DNA from: Thermoplasmata archaeon
Lineage (GTDB): Archaea > Thermoplasmatota > Thermoplasmata > Thermoplasmatales > Thermoplasmataceae
Assembly: GCA_021797735.1 (NCBI GenBank)
Contig: JAJZZE010000018.1
Span: 1 to 44,348 of the forward strand
Direction of reading: 5' to 3'
DNA length: 44,348 nucleotides
The notes beneath the pieces were generated by a model that saw only the letters and a program-made list of their open reading frames with translations, was not told where the DNA came from and did not search any database. Below are positions 27,262 to 35,971 of the stretch, piece after piece (position 1 is the stretch's first letter; every line of letters begins with the position of its first letter). The position numbers and the translations under genes are program-made.

Positions 27262-27846
27262 ATGGATAGAAAGGATAAATATTATACCCGGGCAAAGAAA
27301 GAAAAATATAGAAGCAGGGCTGCATTCAAATTAATAGAAATAGAGAAAAAATATAACGTAATAGGCAGAGATGATTACGTCCTTGAATTTGGCTCTTCAC
27401 CGGGAGGATGGACGCAGATTATAAGGGAATATACAGATATGCCAGTAGTTTCAGTTGATTTAAACAGAATGGTACCACTGGATAATGTAATATTTATTCA
27501 GGGCAATATAAATGATGGTTCCCTGCATGATAAGATAAACGAAATAATGGTTTCAAACGGTATAAAATCATTTAATACAGTATTATCAGATGCCATGGTA
27601 AAAACCAGTGGCAATAGTGAAATGGATCATTACCGTTCATATGAACTGTGTGAAAATGTAATGAAATTATCGGTAGATTTATTATCAAAGAATGGCAATA
27701 TGTTACTGAAACAATTTCAGGGAGATATGACAAATGGATTTTTAGATAAATGGAAGGGCAATTTTAATTTTTATAAAATAACAAAACCACATGCATCAAG
27801 GGCACACAGCAAAGAGATATATATACTGTTTAAAAATAAGCATTAA
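27262..27846 (+). CDS. rlmE: RlmE/FtsJ-type rRNA 2'-O-methyltransferase
   Basis: A 194-residue SAM-dependent ribose methyltransferase acting on large-subunit rRNA (U2552 equivalent in E. coli). The K-D-K-E catalytic tetrad is present: YRSRAAFKLIE (Lys), NTVLSDAM (Asp), MLLKQFQGD (Lys), RAHSKEIYIL (Glu). The SAM-binding glycine motif is VLEFGSSPGGWTQII. Lacks the C-terminal TRAM domain seen in some archaeal homologues. Its stop overlaps the convergent gene at 27843. Confidence 0.93.
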   Translation: MDRKDKYYTRAKKEKYRSRAAFKLIEIEKKYNVIGRDDYVLEFGSSPGGWTQIIREYTDMPVVSVDLNRMVPLDNVIFIQGNINDGSLHDKINEIMVSNGIKSFNTVLSDAMVKTSGNSEMDHYRSYELCENVMKLSVDLLSKNGNMLLKQFQGDMTNGFLDKWKGNFNFYKITKPHASRAHSKEIYILFKNKH

Positions 27847-28454
27847 TCCTTAAAGGACTCAACAATATCATCATAAAAATCATAATCAGTTATGCATATT
27901 ATTTTTCTGTTTTCATTTTCATTTATTTCATCCTTTAATCTATTTATTATATAACTGCTCCTTTCTATATTCACTTTCTTAAAACTTTTAATGTCCACAA
28001 CATAATTCCACGATTCAACAAATTCTTCAGGTGTTTCATTTTCAAATTGTAGTTTGCTTATTTTCTTTTTTCTTAAGGAATGTCTCAATAAATCGGTGGT
28101 CTTTATATGTTTTTTATATATTTTCTGGTATGTGTTTTCATCCATATCCAGACCTACCATCGGTATATCATTTTCAACTGAATATTTTGTCGCCTCTATA
28201 TATACAGGTGACGGTGTCATCACCTCACCATACTTCGATAACTGTACACCATACATTATTTCATAATCAGATAAATTCATCTCAAAGGGGTCATTAATAA
28301 AGGCTTTCATGCCATCAACTTCCTCAGGGGATATTGTTATCAGTATAATACCCGGTCTCTCGTATAATAGCTCTTTTCGCAGCTCATCACCATCACGCAC
28401 GAGACCTTTTATGCCTCCGAATATTGTTATATTATCATTAACGCTGTATATCAT
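27843..28454 (-). CDS. uncharacterised protein, faint TraB/PrgY-like layout
   Basis: A 203-residue soluble protein of unknown function. ITIFGGIKGLVRDGDELR and PGIILITISPEEVDG at the N-terminus and ERSSYIINRLKDEI ... DYDFYDDIVESFKD at the end faintly recall the TraB/PrgY-GumN fold, where a conserved xxGxxHG strand, a (P)xxxxxEL strand and a C-terminal ERDxxM/xGxxHxxGI pair occur. The His residues of that family are not conserved here, so the relation is speculative. The gene starts on an ATGA overlap with the COG1395 regulator, implying translational coupling. Confidence 0.7.
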   Translation of the reverse strand: MIYSVNDNITIFGGIKGLVRDGDELRKELLYERPGIILITISPEEVDGMKAFINDPFEMNLSDYEIMYGVQLSKYGEVMTPSPVYIEATKYSVENDIPMVGLDMDENTYQKIYKKHIKTTDLLRHSLRKKKISKLQFENETPEEFVESWNYVVDIKSFKKVNIERSSYIINRLKDEINENENRKIICITDYDFYDDIVESFKD

Positions 28455-29383
28455 AAACGTTTTGCCAGTATTTTTTTGAATCTGTCACCATCATATATAT
28501 TTTTCAGATCCCTTATATTTATAACGGGGCAACCGTATATATTCTCTCTTTCTGTATTCTCCCTGTTAATTATTACCGGTATATCATCCAGTATTTCACT
28601 TATCTTTTTTATTGATATTATCCTGTTGGCATTGTTATTTATATTATCAAATGCCCCTATAATTAAAAACGATTTCAGGTCGTATGATAAACCATCAAAT
28701 GGATTCCTGCTAATATATTCAGACACATAACCAAAATTATTCATTATACCAAACACCTCCTTTATAAAGTCGTTTTCAGAATATTCCTGTTTTATGCTAA
28801 CATTATTTTTCATAACGTTAATATCCAGATTCTTACTGATATCACATTTTAATATCTCTTCAAGTTTAAAATATATATCTACTGTAGCTGAACTACCGGA
28901 TTCATATAGCGAAACAGATCTTCTTGAGATGCCAAGTTTCTGTGATATGTACCCTATAGAATATTTCTTTTTCTCCCTGATCTCTCTCATTTTTTCCCCA
29001 TCTATCTGGACATAAAAACCTCCAGGTGCAGAGTAAATATATGGTTCACTCCCATTTACATATTCTATAAACGTCCCCATAGATAATATCGGGACACCAT
29101 GCCTGAAATACAGTACACCCTCCTCAAGTTTACCATTACCGGCTTTCTCTCCTATTATTATGGCGATAGAACCCGTCAGTACACCCATTTTCATCAGGGG
29201 TGTAACACTTATTTTACTGAATGTATCAATATTGTATAATATTTTTATTATATACTTTTCATTATAGCTTTTACAGATTAAATCAAATGTAACCAGGCCA
29301 TATAGATCCGGCTCTGATACCTTAAAATTATTTTTTTTAAGAAAATCGTATACCTTTTTTATTAATTCTCTTCTCCCATCCAC
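28451..29383 (-). CDS. COG1395-type archaeal HTH transcriptional regulator
   Basis: A 310-residue protein. The N-terminal 115 residues resemble the restriction-endonuclease-like domain of COG1395 proteins (LIKKVYDFLKKNNFKVSEPD, SFDLICK-like strand, GEKAGNGKLEEGVLYFRHG, VPILSMGTFIEYVNG). A Cro/XRE-type helix-turn-helix follows at about residues 130-180 (MREIREKKKYSIGYISQKLG, ISRRSVSLYESG). A C-terminal domain of about 100 residues has a Leu/Ile-rich sensor-like fold. A TATA stretch lies before the ATG. It is widely conserved in archaea; its target is not established. It shares an operon with the 203-residue unknown and follows the COG2150 gene on the same strand. Confidence 0.85.
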   Translation of the reverse strand: MDGRRELIKKVYDFLKKNNFKVSEPDLYGLVTFDLICKSYNEKYIIKILYNIDTFSKISVTPLMKMGVLTGSIAIIIGEKAGNGKLEEGVLYFRHGVPILSMGTFIEYVNGSEPYIYSAPGGFYVQIDGEKMREIREKKKYSIGYISQKLGISRRSVSLYESGSSATVDIYFKLEEILKCDISKNLDINVMKNNVSIKQEYSENDFIKEVFGIMNNFGYVSEYISRNPFDGLSYDLKSFLIIGAFDNINNNANRIISIKKISEILDDIPVIINRENTERENIYGCPVINIRDLKNIYDGDRFKKILAKRL

Positions 29384-29446
29384 ACGGTAATATTAATATA
29401 CTTATATATATACTTTTATAATATCGTAATAATAATATATTTAATA

Positions 29447-30034
29447 TTATATAGTATTTCTCTCAATTTCAGATGACAATTTATGTTTGCATACTTTTAC
29501 TTCACATTTCTCACATATAACATTTATTTTTTCAGGTGAATTTATTACTATTTTATTTATTCCCGGAACATTATTAAGTTCATTAAATATATCATTATTT
29601 ATCCTGTTATAAAATATTACCCTGATGAAGTTTTCCTCACGGTCGGAATTCACTGAATATATCTCTCTTATGTATGAGAAATACTTCTTTGTAATGGACA
29701 TAAATTCCCACAACACCTTTGGAAATGAACCTATGTTTATGTAAACCGTAACCATCTCGTTTCCCATCATTAAAGATACCTTTGATTCATCTGTTATTAC
29801 AGAAATATTTTCCATTATTCCCTTTACAATAGTGTTTTTATTTATAAATTTTATAGTTTCATACAGTGTTCTTCTATTCACATTTATTGCATTTGCAATG
29901 CTGCTCAGTGGTATTTCTATATTATTTAAAAAGAATTTATCATCAATAATTGATATGCCGTTTTTATATAGTGTTTCCACTATCTTTTTCTTTACCGGAT
30001 AATTCTTAAAATATTCATCAAATATTAGATGCAT
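29447..30034 (-). CDS. COG2150-type regulator of amino acid metabolism (HTH plus ACT-like)
   Basis: A 195-residue regulator. Residues 1-70 form an HTH (PLSSIANAINVNRRTLYETI). The rest resembles a divergent ACT-like ligand domain (VSLMMGNEMVTVYINIG ... FIRVIFYNRI ... VPGINKIVINSP). Cys-rich end (ICEKCEVKVCKHK) may bind metal. Members of this group lie beside serine or other amino acid genes in several archaea; here it is divergent from serA, 170 bases away, so it plausibly controls the SerA unit in response to an amino acid (inference). Confidence 0.8.
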   Translation of the reverse strand: MHLIFDEYFKNYPVKKKIVETLYKNGISIIDDKFFLNNIEIPLSSIANAINVNRRTLYETIKFINKNTIVKGIMENISVITDESKVSLMMGNEMVTVYINIGSFPKVLWEFMSITKKYFSYIREIYSVNSDREENFIRVIFYNRINNDIFNELNNVPGINKIVINSPEKINVICEKCEVKVCKHKLSSEIERNTI

Positions 30035-30174
30035 CGTATATGATAAATTTTAATTCCTATAAAAACTTTATATTATTATTTTTTATATGACATTATTCTA
30101 ATAAAAATATGCATTTTATTTTTATTATAATCATAAATAATCAACAATGATGAATAATATAACGAATAAAGAAA

Positions 30175-30187
30175 TTTTTATAAATAA
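30175..30187 (+). promoter_or_regulatory. TATA box of serA
   Basis: TTTTTATAAATAA lies about 25 bases before the serA ATG at 30205. On the other strand, TTTTTATAGG about 26 bases before the ATG at 30034 is the corresponding box of the divergent regulator gene. The 170-base gap between holds room for an operator; no clear palindrome is visible. Confidence 0.5.
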
Positions 30188-30204
30188 TAATAACATTAAG
30201 CCCC

Positions 30205-31107
30205 ATGTATGGAAAGATATTAATATGCGATCCTGTAGATAATGTTTTAAGGGATAAATTAAAGGATAAATTTGATATAGATTATAAACCCGAAATATTA
30301 AAGGGTGAATTATTAAATGTTATAGATAAATATAATGTTGTTGTTGTAAGAAGCAGAACCAAGATAAATAAGGAAATAATTGACAGGGGTAAAAATCTTA
30401 AAATTATAGCAAGGGCAGGTATAGGCGTTGATAATATTGATACAGATTATGCTGAGGAAAAGGGAATAAAAATTGTTTATGCTCCAGGGTCATCAACAGA
30501 AAGCGTTGTTGAAATTACCATTGCAATGATGGTTATGGGCGCAAGAAACCTTGTAAAAGGTATAGAAAACACAAAAAATAATAATTTTAAAAAATTAATG
30601 GGCTCTGAATTATCAGGTAAAACCATGGGAATACTGGGATTTGGTAGGATAGGCAGAGCAATAACAGATGCGGCAAAGATCTTCGGTATGAAATTTATTG
30701 CATATGATCCGATGCCTGTGGAATATCCAGATTATGTAAAGAAAGTATCACTGGAGGAATTATTAAAAAATTCAGATTTAATATCAATAAATGTAACAAT
30801 GAGAAAAGATTCTCCATATATATTAAACGATAAGGAATTATCCACGTTAAAGGATAATGTAATAATAATAAATACATCAAGAGCCAGGGCAATAAATGGC
30901 GGGGATATGTTAAAATATTTAAAAAATGGTAAAATATCTGCGTTTGTAAGTGATGTATTCTGGGATGAACCTGCTAAGGAAGACTATGAATTAGAAATGT
31001 TAAAACTGGATAACGTTTTAATAAGCCCGCATTTAGGTGCCCAGACATATGAGGCACAGAAAAGAATAGCAATAATGACTGCAGATAATATAATAAATGA
31101 GTGGTAA
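30205..31107 (+). CDS. serA: D-3-phosphoglycerate dehydrogenase
   Basis: A 300-residue NAD-dependent enzyme that begins serine synthesis from 3-phosphoglycerate. LKIIARAGIGVDNID, TMGILGFGRIGRAITDAAK (NAD-binding G-x-G-x2-G), IIINTSRARAINGGDML (catalytic Arg region), and the Glu/His pair in SDVFWDEPAKED and LISPHLGAQT identify it. It lacks the C-terminal ACT domain of longer SerA proteins, so serine feedback through such a domain is not expected. Start: leaderless ATG after a TATA box. Overlaps the next gene by seven bases. Confidence 0.92.
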   Translation: MYGKILICDPVDNVLRDKLKDKFDIDYKPEILKGELLNVIDKYNVVVVRSRTKINKEIIDRGKNLKIIARAGIGVDNIDTDYAEEKGIKIVYAPGSSTESVVEITIAMMVMGARNLVKGIENTKNNNFKKLMGSELSGKTMGILGFGRIGRAITDAAKIFGMKFIAYDPMPVEYPDYVKKVSLEELLKNSDLISINVTMRKDSPYILNDKELSTLKDNVIIINTSRARAINGGDMLKYLKNGKISAFVSDVFWDEPAKEDYELEMLKLDNVLISPHLGAQTYEAQKRIAIMTADNIINEW

Positions 31108-32222
31108 AAATGTTATTAATTCCCGGCCCCGTTGAGGTACCATTCAGTGTTTCCAATGCTGGCAGTCTTGTAATAAATCATAGGTCAGATAAATTCAGGG
31201 ATATTGTAAGAGAAAATCAGGAATTATTGAATAAATTCTCAGGTGCATTTAAATCTGTGGTTGTAACAGGTTCAGGCACATTAGCGGTTGAAACTATGGT
31301 TTTTTCCCTGATAAATGAGGGGCAGAGGGTTTTATCCATAAGCTATGGCAATTTCGGTGAGAGATTAATAGATTCTATAAAAAGAAAAACAAAAAATGTT
31401 GAATATTTAAACTATGATGAATTAAATGTAGAAAATCTTATAGCGGATATAAGTGAAAGAGATTTTGATTTATTATTTCTGGTACATAATGAAACATCCA
31501 ACGGTACTGCCATTAATGATTTAAACAGAATAATAAAAATAGTTAAAAACAAGGGTTCAAAACTATTAATAGATGACGTTTCCGGTTTCGGTGGCTATAA
31601 TATAAACATGGATGGCATATATGCAATGGTTACCGGTAGCCAGAAAAATATAGCTGCCATTCCCGGAACTGGCATAATATTCCTCTCTGAGGAAGCATAT
31701 AGTGATTTAATGAATAATACCAGCAACGTGCCATTTTACCTGGATTTAAAAACATCATTAAAATTTTTAAATAAAAATGAAACGGCGTACACCCCATCAA
31801 CAGGTGCCTTTAACTCACTGAATTTAGCATTAAAAATACTAGACCGTGAAGGTTTTAATAACAGGATTAAAAGAATAGAAAAGTCATCAGAGTTCATAAG
31901 GAAAAAATTAATGGAAAACGATATAAAAATATTTGGCGGTGATAATACATATTCAAACACAGTTATATGTTTTTATAACAGTAACCAGGATTTAATTAAA
32001 AAATTAAATTTGAATAATATAACGGTATCAAAGGGCATGGGAAATATGGCAGAAAAAACAATAAGACTGGGTACAATGGGTGTTATAAATAATTTTTACA
32101 TAAAAAAATTCCTGAACACATATTTTAAAATTGCCGGGATAAATGAGAACATAGATGAAAATGAAATACCGAAAGAAACGGTATTGCCTGAGTTTATTTT
32201 AAATGATATTAATTTAATTTAA
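31101..32222 (+). CDS. class V aminotransferase, probable phosphoserine/serine aminotransferase
   Basis: A 373-residue PLP enzyme of the alanine-glyoxylate/serine-pyruvate branch. LLIPGPVEVPFSVSNA is the classic opening, VVTGSGTLAVETM and SISYGNFGERL follow, LVHNETSNGTAIN and LLIDDVSGFGG carry the PLP-Asp, and MVTGSQKNIAAIPG holds the Schiff-base Lys. Placement directly after serA (seven-base overlap) suggests it acts as the phosphoserine aminotransferase step, as this family does in many archaea; direct specificity is unproven. No serB lies in the window. It converges on alaX with a 14-base overlap. Confidence 0.88.
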   Translation: MVKMLLIPGPVEVPFSVSNAGSLVINHRSDKFRDIVRENQELLNKFSGAFKSVVVTGSGTLAVETMVFSLINEGQRVLSISYGNFGERLIDSIKRKTKNVEYLNYDELNVENLIADISERDFDLLFLVHNETSNGTAINDLNRIIKIVKNKGSKLLIDDVSGFGGYNINMDGIYAMVTGSQKNIAAIPGTGIIFLSEEAYSDLMNNTSNVPFYLDLKTSLKFLNKNETAYTPSTGAFNSLNLALKILDREGFNNRIKRIEKSSEFIRKKLMENDIKIFGGDNTYSNTVICFYNSNQDLIKKLNLNNITVSKGMGNMAEKTIRLGTMGVINNFYIKKFLNTYFKIAGINENIDENEIPKETVLPEFILNDINLI

Positions 32223-32925
32223 AACTCAGCCTTTTATGGCCTCTGCCCTTATTTTCTATTTTTAATATTTCTATCTTACCTACTTCCTGTGTATTTTTAA
32301 CATGTGTTCCACCATCGGCCTGGTAATCAAAATTTTCTATCTCTATTATCCTTACCCTATCCAGTTTTTTTATTAACTCCCTGCCAGGTTCAGTTCTTGA
32401 TAGTTCAGGTATTTTTAAGGCCTCATCCCTTGTTATATCTCTCTGGAAAACATTTAATCCTCTATTTATTACCTCATTTGATTTTTTTATTATATCATTT
32501 ATAAGCTCCTTATCTATTATATCAAAGCTGAAATCCACCCTGGCATGGTCATCATATATCTGGCCACCGGTTAACAGACCATTTTTATACTCATTGCTTA
32601 CAACACCGTCAATTATATGTACCGCTGTATGGTATCTCATATGTAGATATCTCTTATCCCAGTTTATCATTCCATGTATTTTATCTCCGTTTTTTATTCC
32701 GGTGCTGCTGTCTGTTATATGTAAAATGTTATTTCCGTCCTTCCTTACATCCGTTATTTCTATATTCTTATCATTAAATTTTATAATGCCCGTATCGTTT
32801 GGCTGTCCGCCACTTGTGGGGTAAAACAATGTCTGATCCAGTATTATATTATTATCGTATGCGTCCATTACAGTTGCATCAAATTCTTTTTTATACATTT
32901 CAGTAAAATATAATTGCAATGTCAT
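32209..32925 (-). CDS. alaX: alanyl-tRNA editing protein AlaX (free-standing editing domain)
   Basis: A 238-residue protein that deacylates mischarged Ser-/Gly-tRNA(Ala) in trans. It has the N-terminal barrel FYPTSGGQPNDTG, the zinc-binding pair in MRYHTAVHIIDG (HxxxH), and DYQADGGTHVKNTQEVG at the second metal site, where the Cys of AlaRS CGGTH is replaced by Asp. Length fits the medium form with a glycine-rich barrel. The ATG at 32925 is used; an upstream TTG-initiated extension is unlikely. It overlaps the end of the convergent aminotransferase gene. Confidence 0.9.
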   Translation of the reverse strand: MTLQLYFTEMYKKEFDATVMDAYDNNIILDQTLFYPTSGGQPNDTGIIKFNDKNIEITDVRKDGNNILHITDSSTGIKNGDKIHGMINWDKRYLHMRYHTAVHIIDGVVSNEYKNGLLTGGQIYDDHARVDFSFDIIDKELINDIIKKSNEVINRGLNVFQRDITRDEALKIPELSRTEPGRELIKKLDRVRIIEIENFDYQADGGTHVKNTQEVGKIEILKIENKGRGHKRLSFKLN

Positions 32926-33033
32926 GATAAATATATGCAAAAATAATATATTAATTTGATTACATTAAAATTACAATGCACAGATCTGTGCAGAAATATT
33001 TATATATAACATTAAAATGTCACATAGATAAAA

Positions 33034-33696
33034 ATGGCATTGATAAGAGATGAAGATAAGAAGTATTTAGTAGATGAGTTTAATAAAAAGTTAAAGAACG
33101 ATATAGATGTTGTTGTTTTTACTTCAAACAACGGTGATTGCAAATATTGCAAGGAAACCCTGGAGCTTGTTGATGAACTTGCTGCATTAGATCAGAAAAT
33201 AAACGTAGTGAAATATATATTCGAGGATAACAAGGATGTGGCTGAAAAATATGGTGTTGAGAAATATCCTGCAACTATAGTAACCCCAAAGGGTGTAGAA
33301 GACGGAAGAATTATATATTATGGTATTCCATCTGGCTATGAATTCGGATCATTAATAGAGGATATAGAAAACATATCAATAGGCGATGCTGATGTATCAA
33401 AGAAAGCAGTTGAACTTCTGTCAAAGGTTGATAAACCCGTAACGATAAAGGTATATGTAACACCCACATGCCAGTACTGTCCTAGGGCAGTTGGAACAGC
33501 ACATAAATTCGCCTTATTAAATAAAAATATAAGAGGTGAAATGATAGAATCTCTGGAATTCGAGAAGGAAGCTTCGGACGCTGGTGTCTCAGCAGTACCA
33601 CATATTGTTATAAACGATGACGTTACATTTGTAGGTGCATATCCAGATGACCAGTTCGCAGAATATGTAATGGAAGCTTTTAACCACAAAGAGTAA
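33034..33696 (+). CDS. pdo: protein disulfide oxidoreductase (two thioredoxin folds)
   Basis: A 220-residue double-glutaredoxin-like protein of the hyperthermophile/archaeal PDO family. It forms and isomerises cytoplasmic disulfides. Unit one has DCKYCKETLELVDEL with its C-x2-C, and ATIVTPKG; unit two has TPTCQYCPRAV, and a cis-Pro in SAVPHIVIN. Both CxxC motifs are intact. Monocistronic, with AATATTTATATATA TATA element before it. Cytoplasmic disulfides are common in thermoacidophilic archaea, which suits this gene. Confidence 0.93.
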   Translation: MALIRDEDKKYLVDEFNKKLKNDIDVVVFTSNNGDCKYCKETLELVDELAALDQKINVVKYIFEDNKDVAEKYGVEKYPATIVTPKGVEDGRIIYYGIPSGYEFGSLIEDIENISIGDADVSKKAVELLSKVDKPVTIKVYVTPTCQYCPRAVGTAHKFALLNKNIRGEMIESLEFEKEASDAGVSAVPHIVINDDVTFVGAYPDDQFAEYVMEAFNHKE

Positions 33697-33766
33697 ATAA
33701 TTTTAATAATTTTTATTTTAAAATAACTGGAAATTTTATATAATAATTTCATATACAGTATTTACA

Positions 33767-33840
33767 GCCATCGTAGCTCAGCTAGGTAGAGCGGCTGATT
33801 TGTAATCAGCAGGTCGGGGGATCGAATCCCTCCGGTGGCT
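33767..33840 (+). tRNA. tRNA-Thr (anticodon TGT)
   Basis: A 74-base cloverleaf with acceptor stem GCCATCG/CGGTGGC (one G-T pair) and discriminator T. The anticodon arm is GCTGA-TTTGTAA-TCAGC with TGT, reading ACA/ACG threonine codons. The T arm is GGGGG-ATCGAAT-CCCTC. No intron and no CCA. The T discriminator is normal for archaeal tRNA-Thr. Confidence 0.95.
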
Positions 33841-34078
33841 TACCATTATTGGATATGAAACCTCCCTATGTTTTTGTGTAAAATACTTTAACCTGCCACA
33901 TTTTTTACAACAGTTTTATTTTTATGATAATGTATTACTATAAATAATATATAATCATTGTTATTTTAATATATTAATAGAAAATAATTTATATCAGCTG
34001 TATAATATATGATAATTACTAAATAATATTATTAAACATCATTGCAAATCTATAAATATTATAATTAAATGATATAAA

Positions 34079-35461
34079 ATGAATTCTGAGGATGAAGCAA
34101 AGATAAAAGGCATCCTGGCACGGATGAATAGAATACCTGTGTGGTCATTGCCCTATACATTTATTATTATAATAGGTGTTGGTTATTTTTTTACATTTTA
34201 TGATATTGCGGATATAGGTTATGCAATGCCGGCAATCTCAACACAATTTAACATAACAAGTGCATCAACGACACTATTCCTGGCATTATCAGTGGGATTA
34301 ATTGGATATGCTATTGGATCATATGTAATAGGAAGTATAGCAGATGTTTTTGGTAGGTACAGATCCATGATATTAACAATGGCTTTAACTGCCATAGGGT
34401 CATTTGGAGATGCCATTTCATTAAACGTCCCTGAGCTTGCAGTAGCAAGATTTATTACTGGTATAGGCCTGGGTGCAGATTTAAACCTGGTTTCTGGTTA
34501 TATAAGTGAATTTGCACCACCACAATGGCGTGGTAGAATAACAGTTTATGCATTTATACTGGGTATAATGGGACAGGCACTGGTACCCTTTGTCGCTTTA
34601 GGTTTAGTGCCTGTATTTTATAACGGATGGAGATATCTATTTGCCATAGGCGGTGTAATAGCTGTAATAGCATTACTGTTAAGATTCGAACTACCGGAAT
34701 CACCAAGATGGCTTGTACTGAAAAAGAATAATTTTAGTAAGGCTGAATCGGTCCTTGCAATGATGGAAACTACAGCAGAAAAACGTTATGGTAAATTACC
34801 GGAGTCACATCCGGAGGATGTAAATTTAGAAGAATATAAAACAAAGTTTCCAACATTATATCTATTTGAGGGCAAAGAGGGAAAATTATACTCAAAAAGA
34901 TTAACAATCCTGGTTTTTGCATGGTTTTTCTGGTATATAGGTAACTACGCATTTTTAGGGGATGCAGCAACATTACTGGCAGCCGCCCATATACCATTAG
35001 CAAAATCAATACTGTATTTAGGAATAGGCGCAATAGGCTATCCTGTAGGTGCGATATTAATGGCACTAACTGCAGATAAATACGAAAGAAAATATGTTAT
35101 ATTTATTGATACAATAGTATGGTTTGTAGGCCTTTTAATATTTTCACTTAAAACCGAACCAACATTACTAATAGGGTCATTTATGGCTTCACTGGCACTG
35201 GGAATGTATTTGCAGGTGGCATATACCTACACAGCAGAGAGTTACCCGACAAGAGCCAGGGCATCCGGATTCGCATTAACAGATGGCTTAGGCCATATTG
35301 GTGGGGCTTTAGGTGCCATAATATTGCCCATAATAGTTTCATTGTATACATTCTCTACAGGTTTTATATTTATAGCAATAACAGGTTTAATAGCAGGAAT
35401 TATAATAGCAGTAGGTGGACCTGTGACATCAAGAAAAACTTTAGAAGCTATATCTGAATAA
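34079..35461 (+). CDS. MFS transporter, sugar/organic-acid porter type
   Basis: A 460-residue, 12-helix major facilitator protein. Motif A-like IGSIADVFGRYRSM follows helix 2, ARFITGIGLGADLNLVSGYI lies in helix 4, and RFELPESPRWLVLKKN precedes the central loop (PESPRW motif of the sugar-porter/MHS branch). YTYTAESYPTRARASGFA (helix 10-11) supports it. Proton-coupled uptake of a sugar or acid is likely at the low external pH; the substrate is unknown. It has its own promoter about 30 bases upstream (TATAAATATTATAA). Confidence 0.9.
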   Translation: MNSEDEAKIKGILARMNRIPVWSLPYTFIIIIGVGYFFTFYDIADIGYAMPAISTQFNITSASTTLFLALSVGLIGYAIGSYVIGSIADVFGRYRSMILTMALTAIGSFGDAISLNVPELAVARFITGIGLGADLNLVSGYISEFAPPQWRGRITVYAFILGIMGQALVPFVALGLVPVFYNGWRYLFAIGGVIAVIALLLRFELPESPRWLVLKKNNFSKAESVLAMMETTAEKRYGKLPESHPEDVNLEEYKTKFPTLYLFEGKEGKLYSKRLTILVFAWFFWYIGNYAFLGDAATLLAAAHIPLAKSILYLGIGAIGYPVGAILMALTADKYERKYVIFIDTIVWFVGLLIFSLKTEPTLLIGSFMASLALGMYLQVAYTYTAESYPTRARASGFALTDGLGHIGGALGAIILPIIVSLYTFSTGFIFIAITGLIAGIIIAVGGPVTSRKTLEAISE

Positions 35462-35515
35462 AATTAATTTTAAAATTTTAATATTAAATTTTTATTTTAA
35501 AAAAATATATAATTT
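35462..35515. terminator. AT-rich bidirectional termination region
   Basis: The 54-base gap between the convergent MFS and small-membrane-protein genes is almost entirely A+T with T runs read from both sides, the usual form of archaeal intrinsic termination. Assigned from composition alone. Confidence 0.4.
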
Positions 35516-35827
35516 TTATCCCTTCCACAGTCCTATGGCAAAACCGACTATGAAGAGAATGACGGTAAATGTTACGTCTATGGCGGTAAAGTGAAGTGAT
35601 GAAGAATATGTCGTTGCATATTTTGTGACATTTGAGATTATATTTGAAGACGATATGTGCGGTATAAAGCTTATGCTCACAAATCCTGCAATTACAAAAG
35701 CTACGATTAACAAGACAATAGACGTAACAGCCTTCCTTATTGCAATTCCAAACAACAGCCCATCTATAAACACCAGTGCCATGGTGATATACGGGGCTAT
35801 CGGTTCTAATGATGCTGGATACAACAT
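35516..35827 (-). CDS. small three-helix membrane protein
   Basis: 103 residues with three hydrophobic helices: PYITMALVFIDGLLFGIAI, SIVLLIVAFVIAGFVSI and FTVILFIVGFAIGLWKG, separated by a Ser/Thr-rich loop (SSNIISNVTKYATTYSSS). No family recognised. An AAGTTTAAATATAATAA element lies before its ATG. It converges on the MFS gene across a 55-base AT-rich gap with T runs on both strands. Confidence 0.65.
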   Translation of the reverse strand: MLYPASLEPIAPYITMALVFIDGLLFGIAIRKAVTSIVLLIVAFVIAGFVSISFIPHISSSNIISNVTKYATTYSSSLHFTAIDVTFTVILFIVGFAIGLWKG

Positions 35828-35971
35828 AAATATTATGAACGAATTATTATATTTAAACTTTTATGTTTATAGACCTGCCAGAATTTCTATGATTTAAAAA
35901 ACTGGATAAACTGTGAATTTTTATTATATATTATGCATAAAATATAAATATTCAGATTTGTTAAATAAGTT

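Noticed and set aside
32926-32940. TTG start five codons upstream of alaX
   Set aside because: The ATG at 32925 gives the normal AlaX beginning and no ribosome site supports the TTG.
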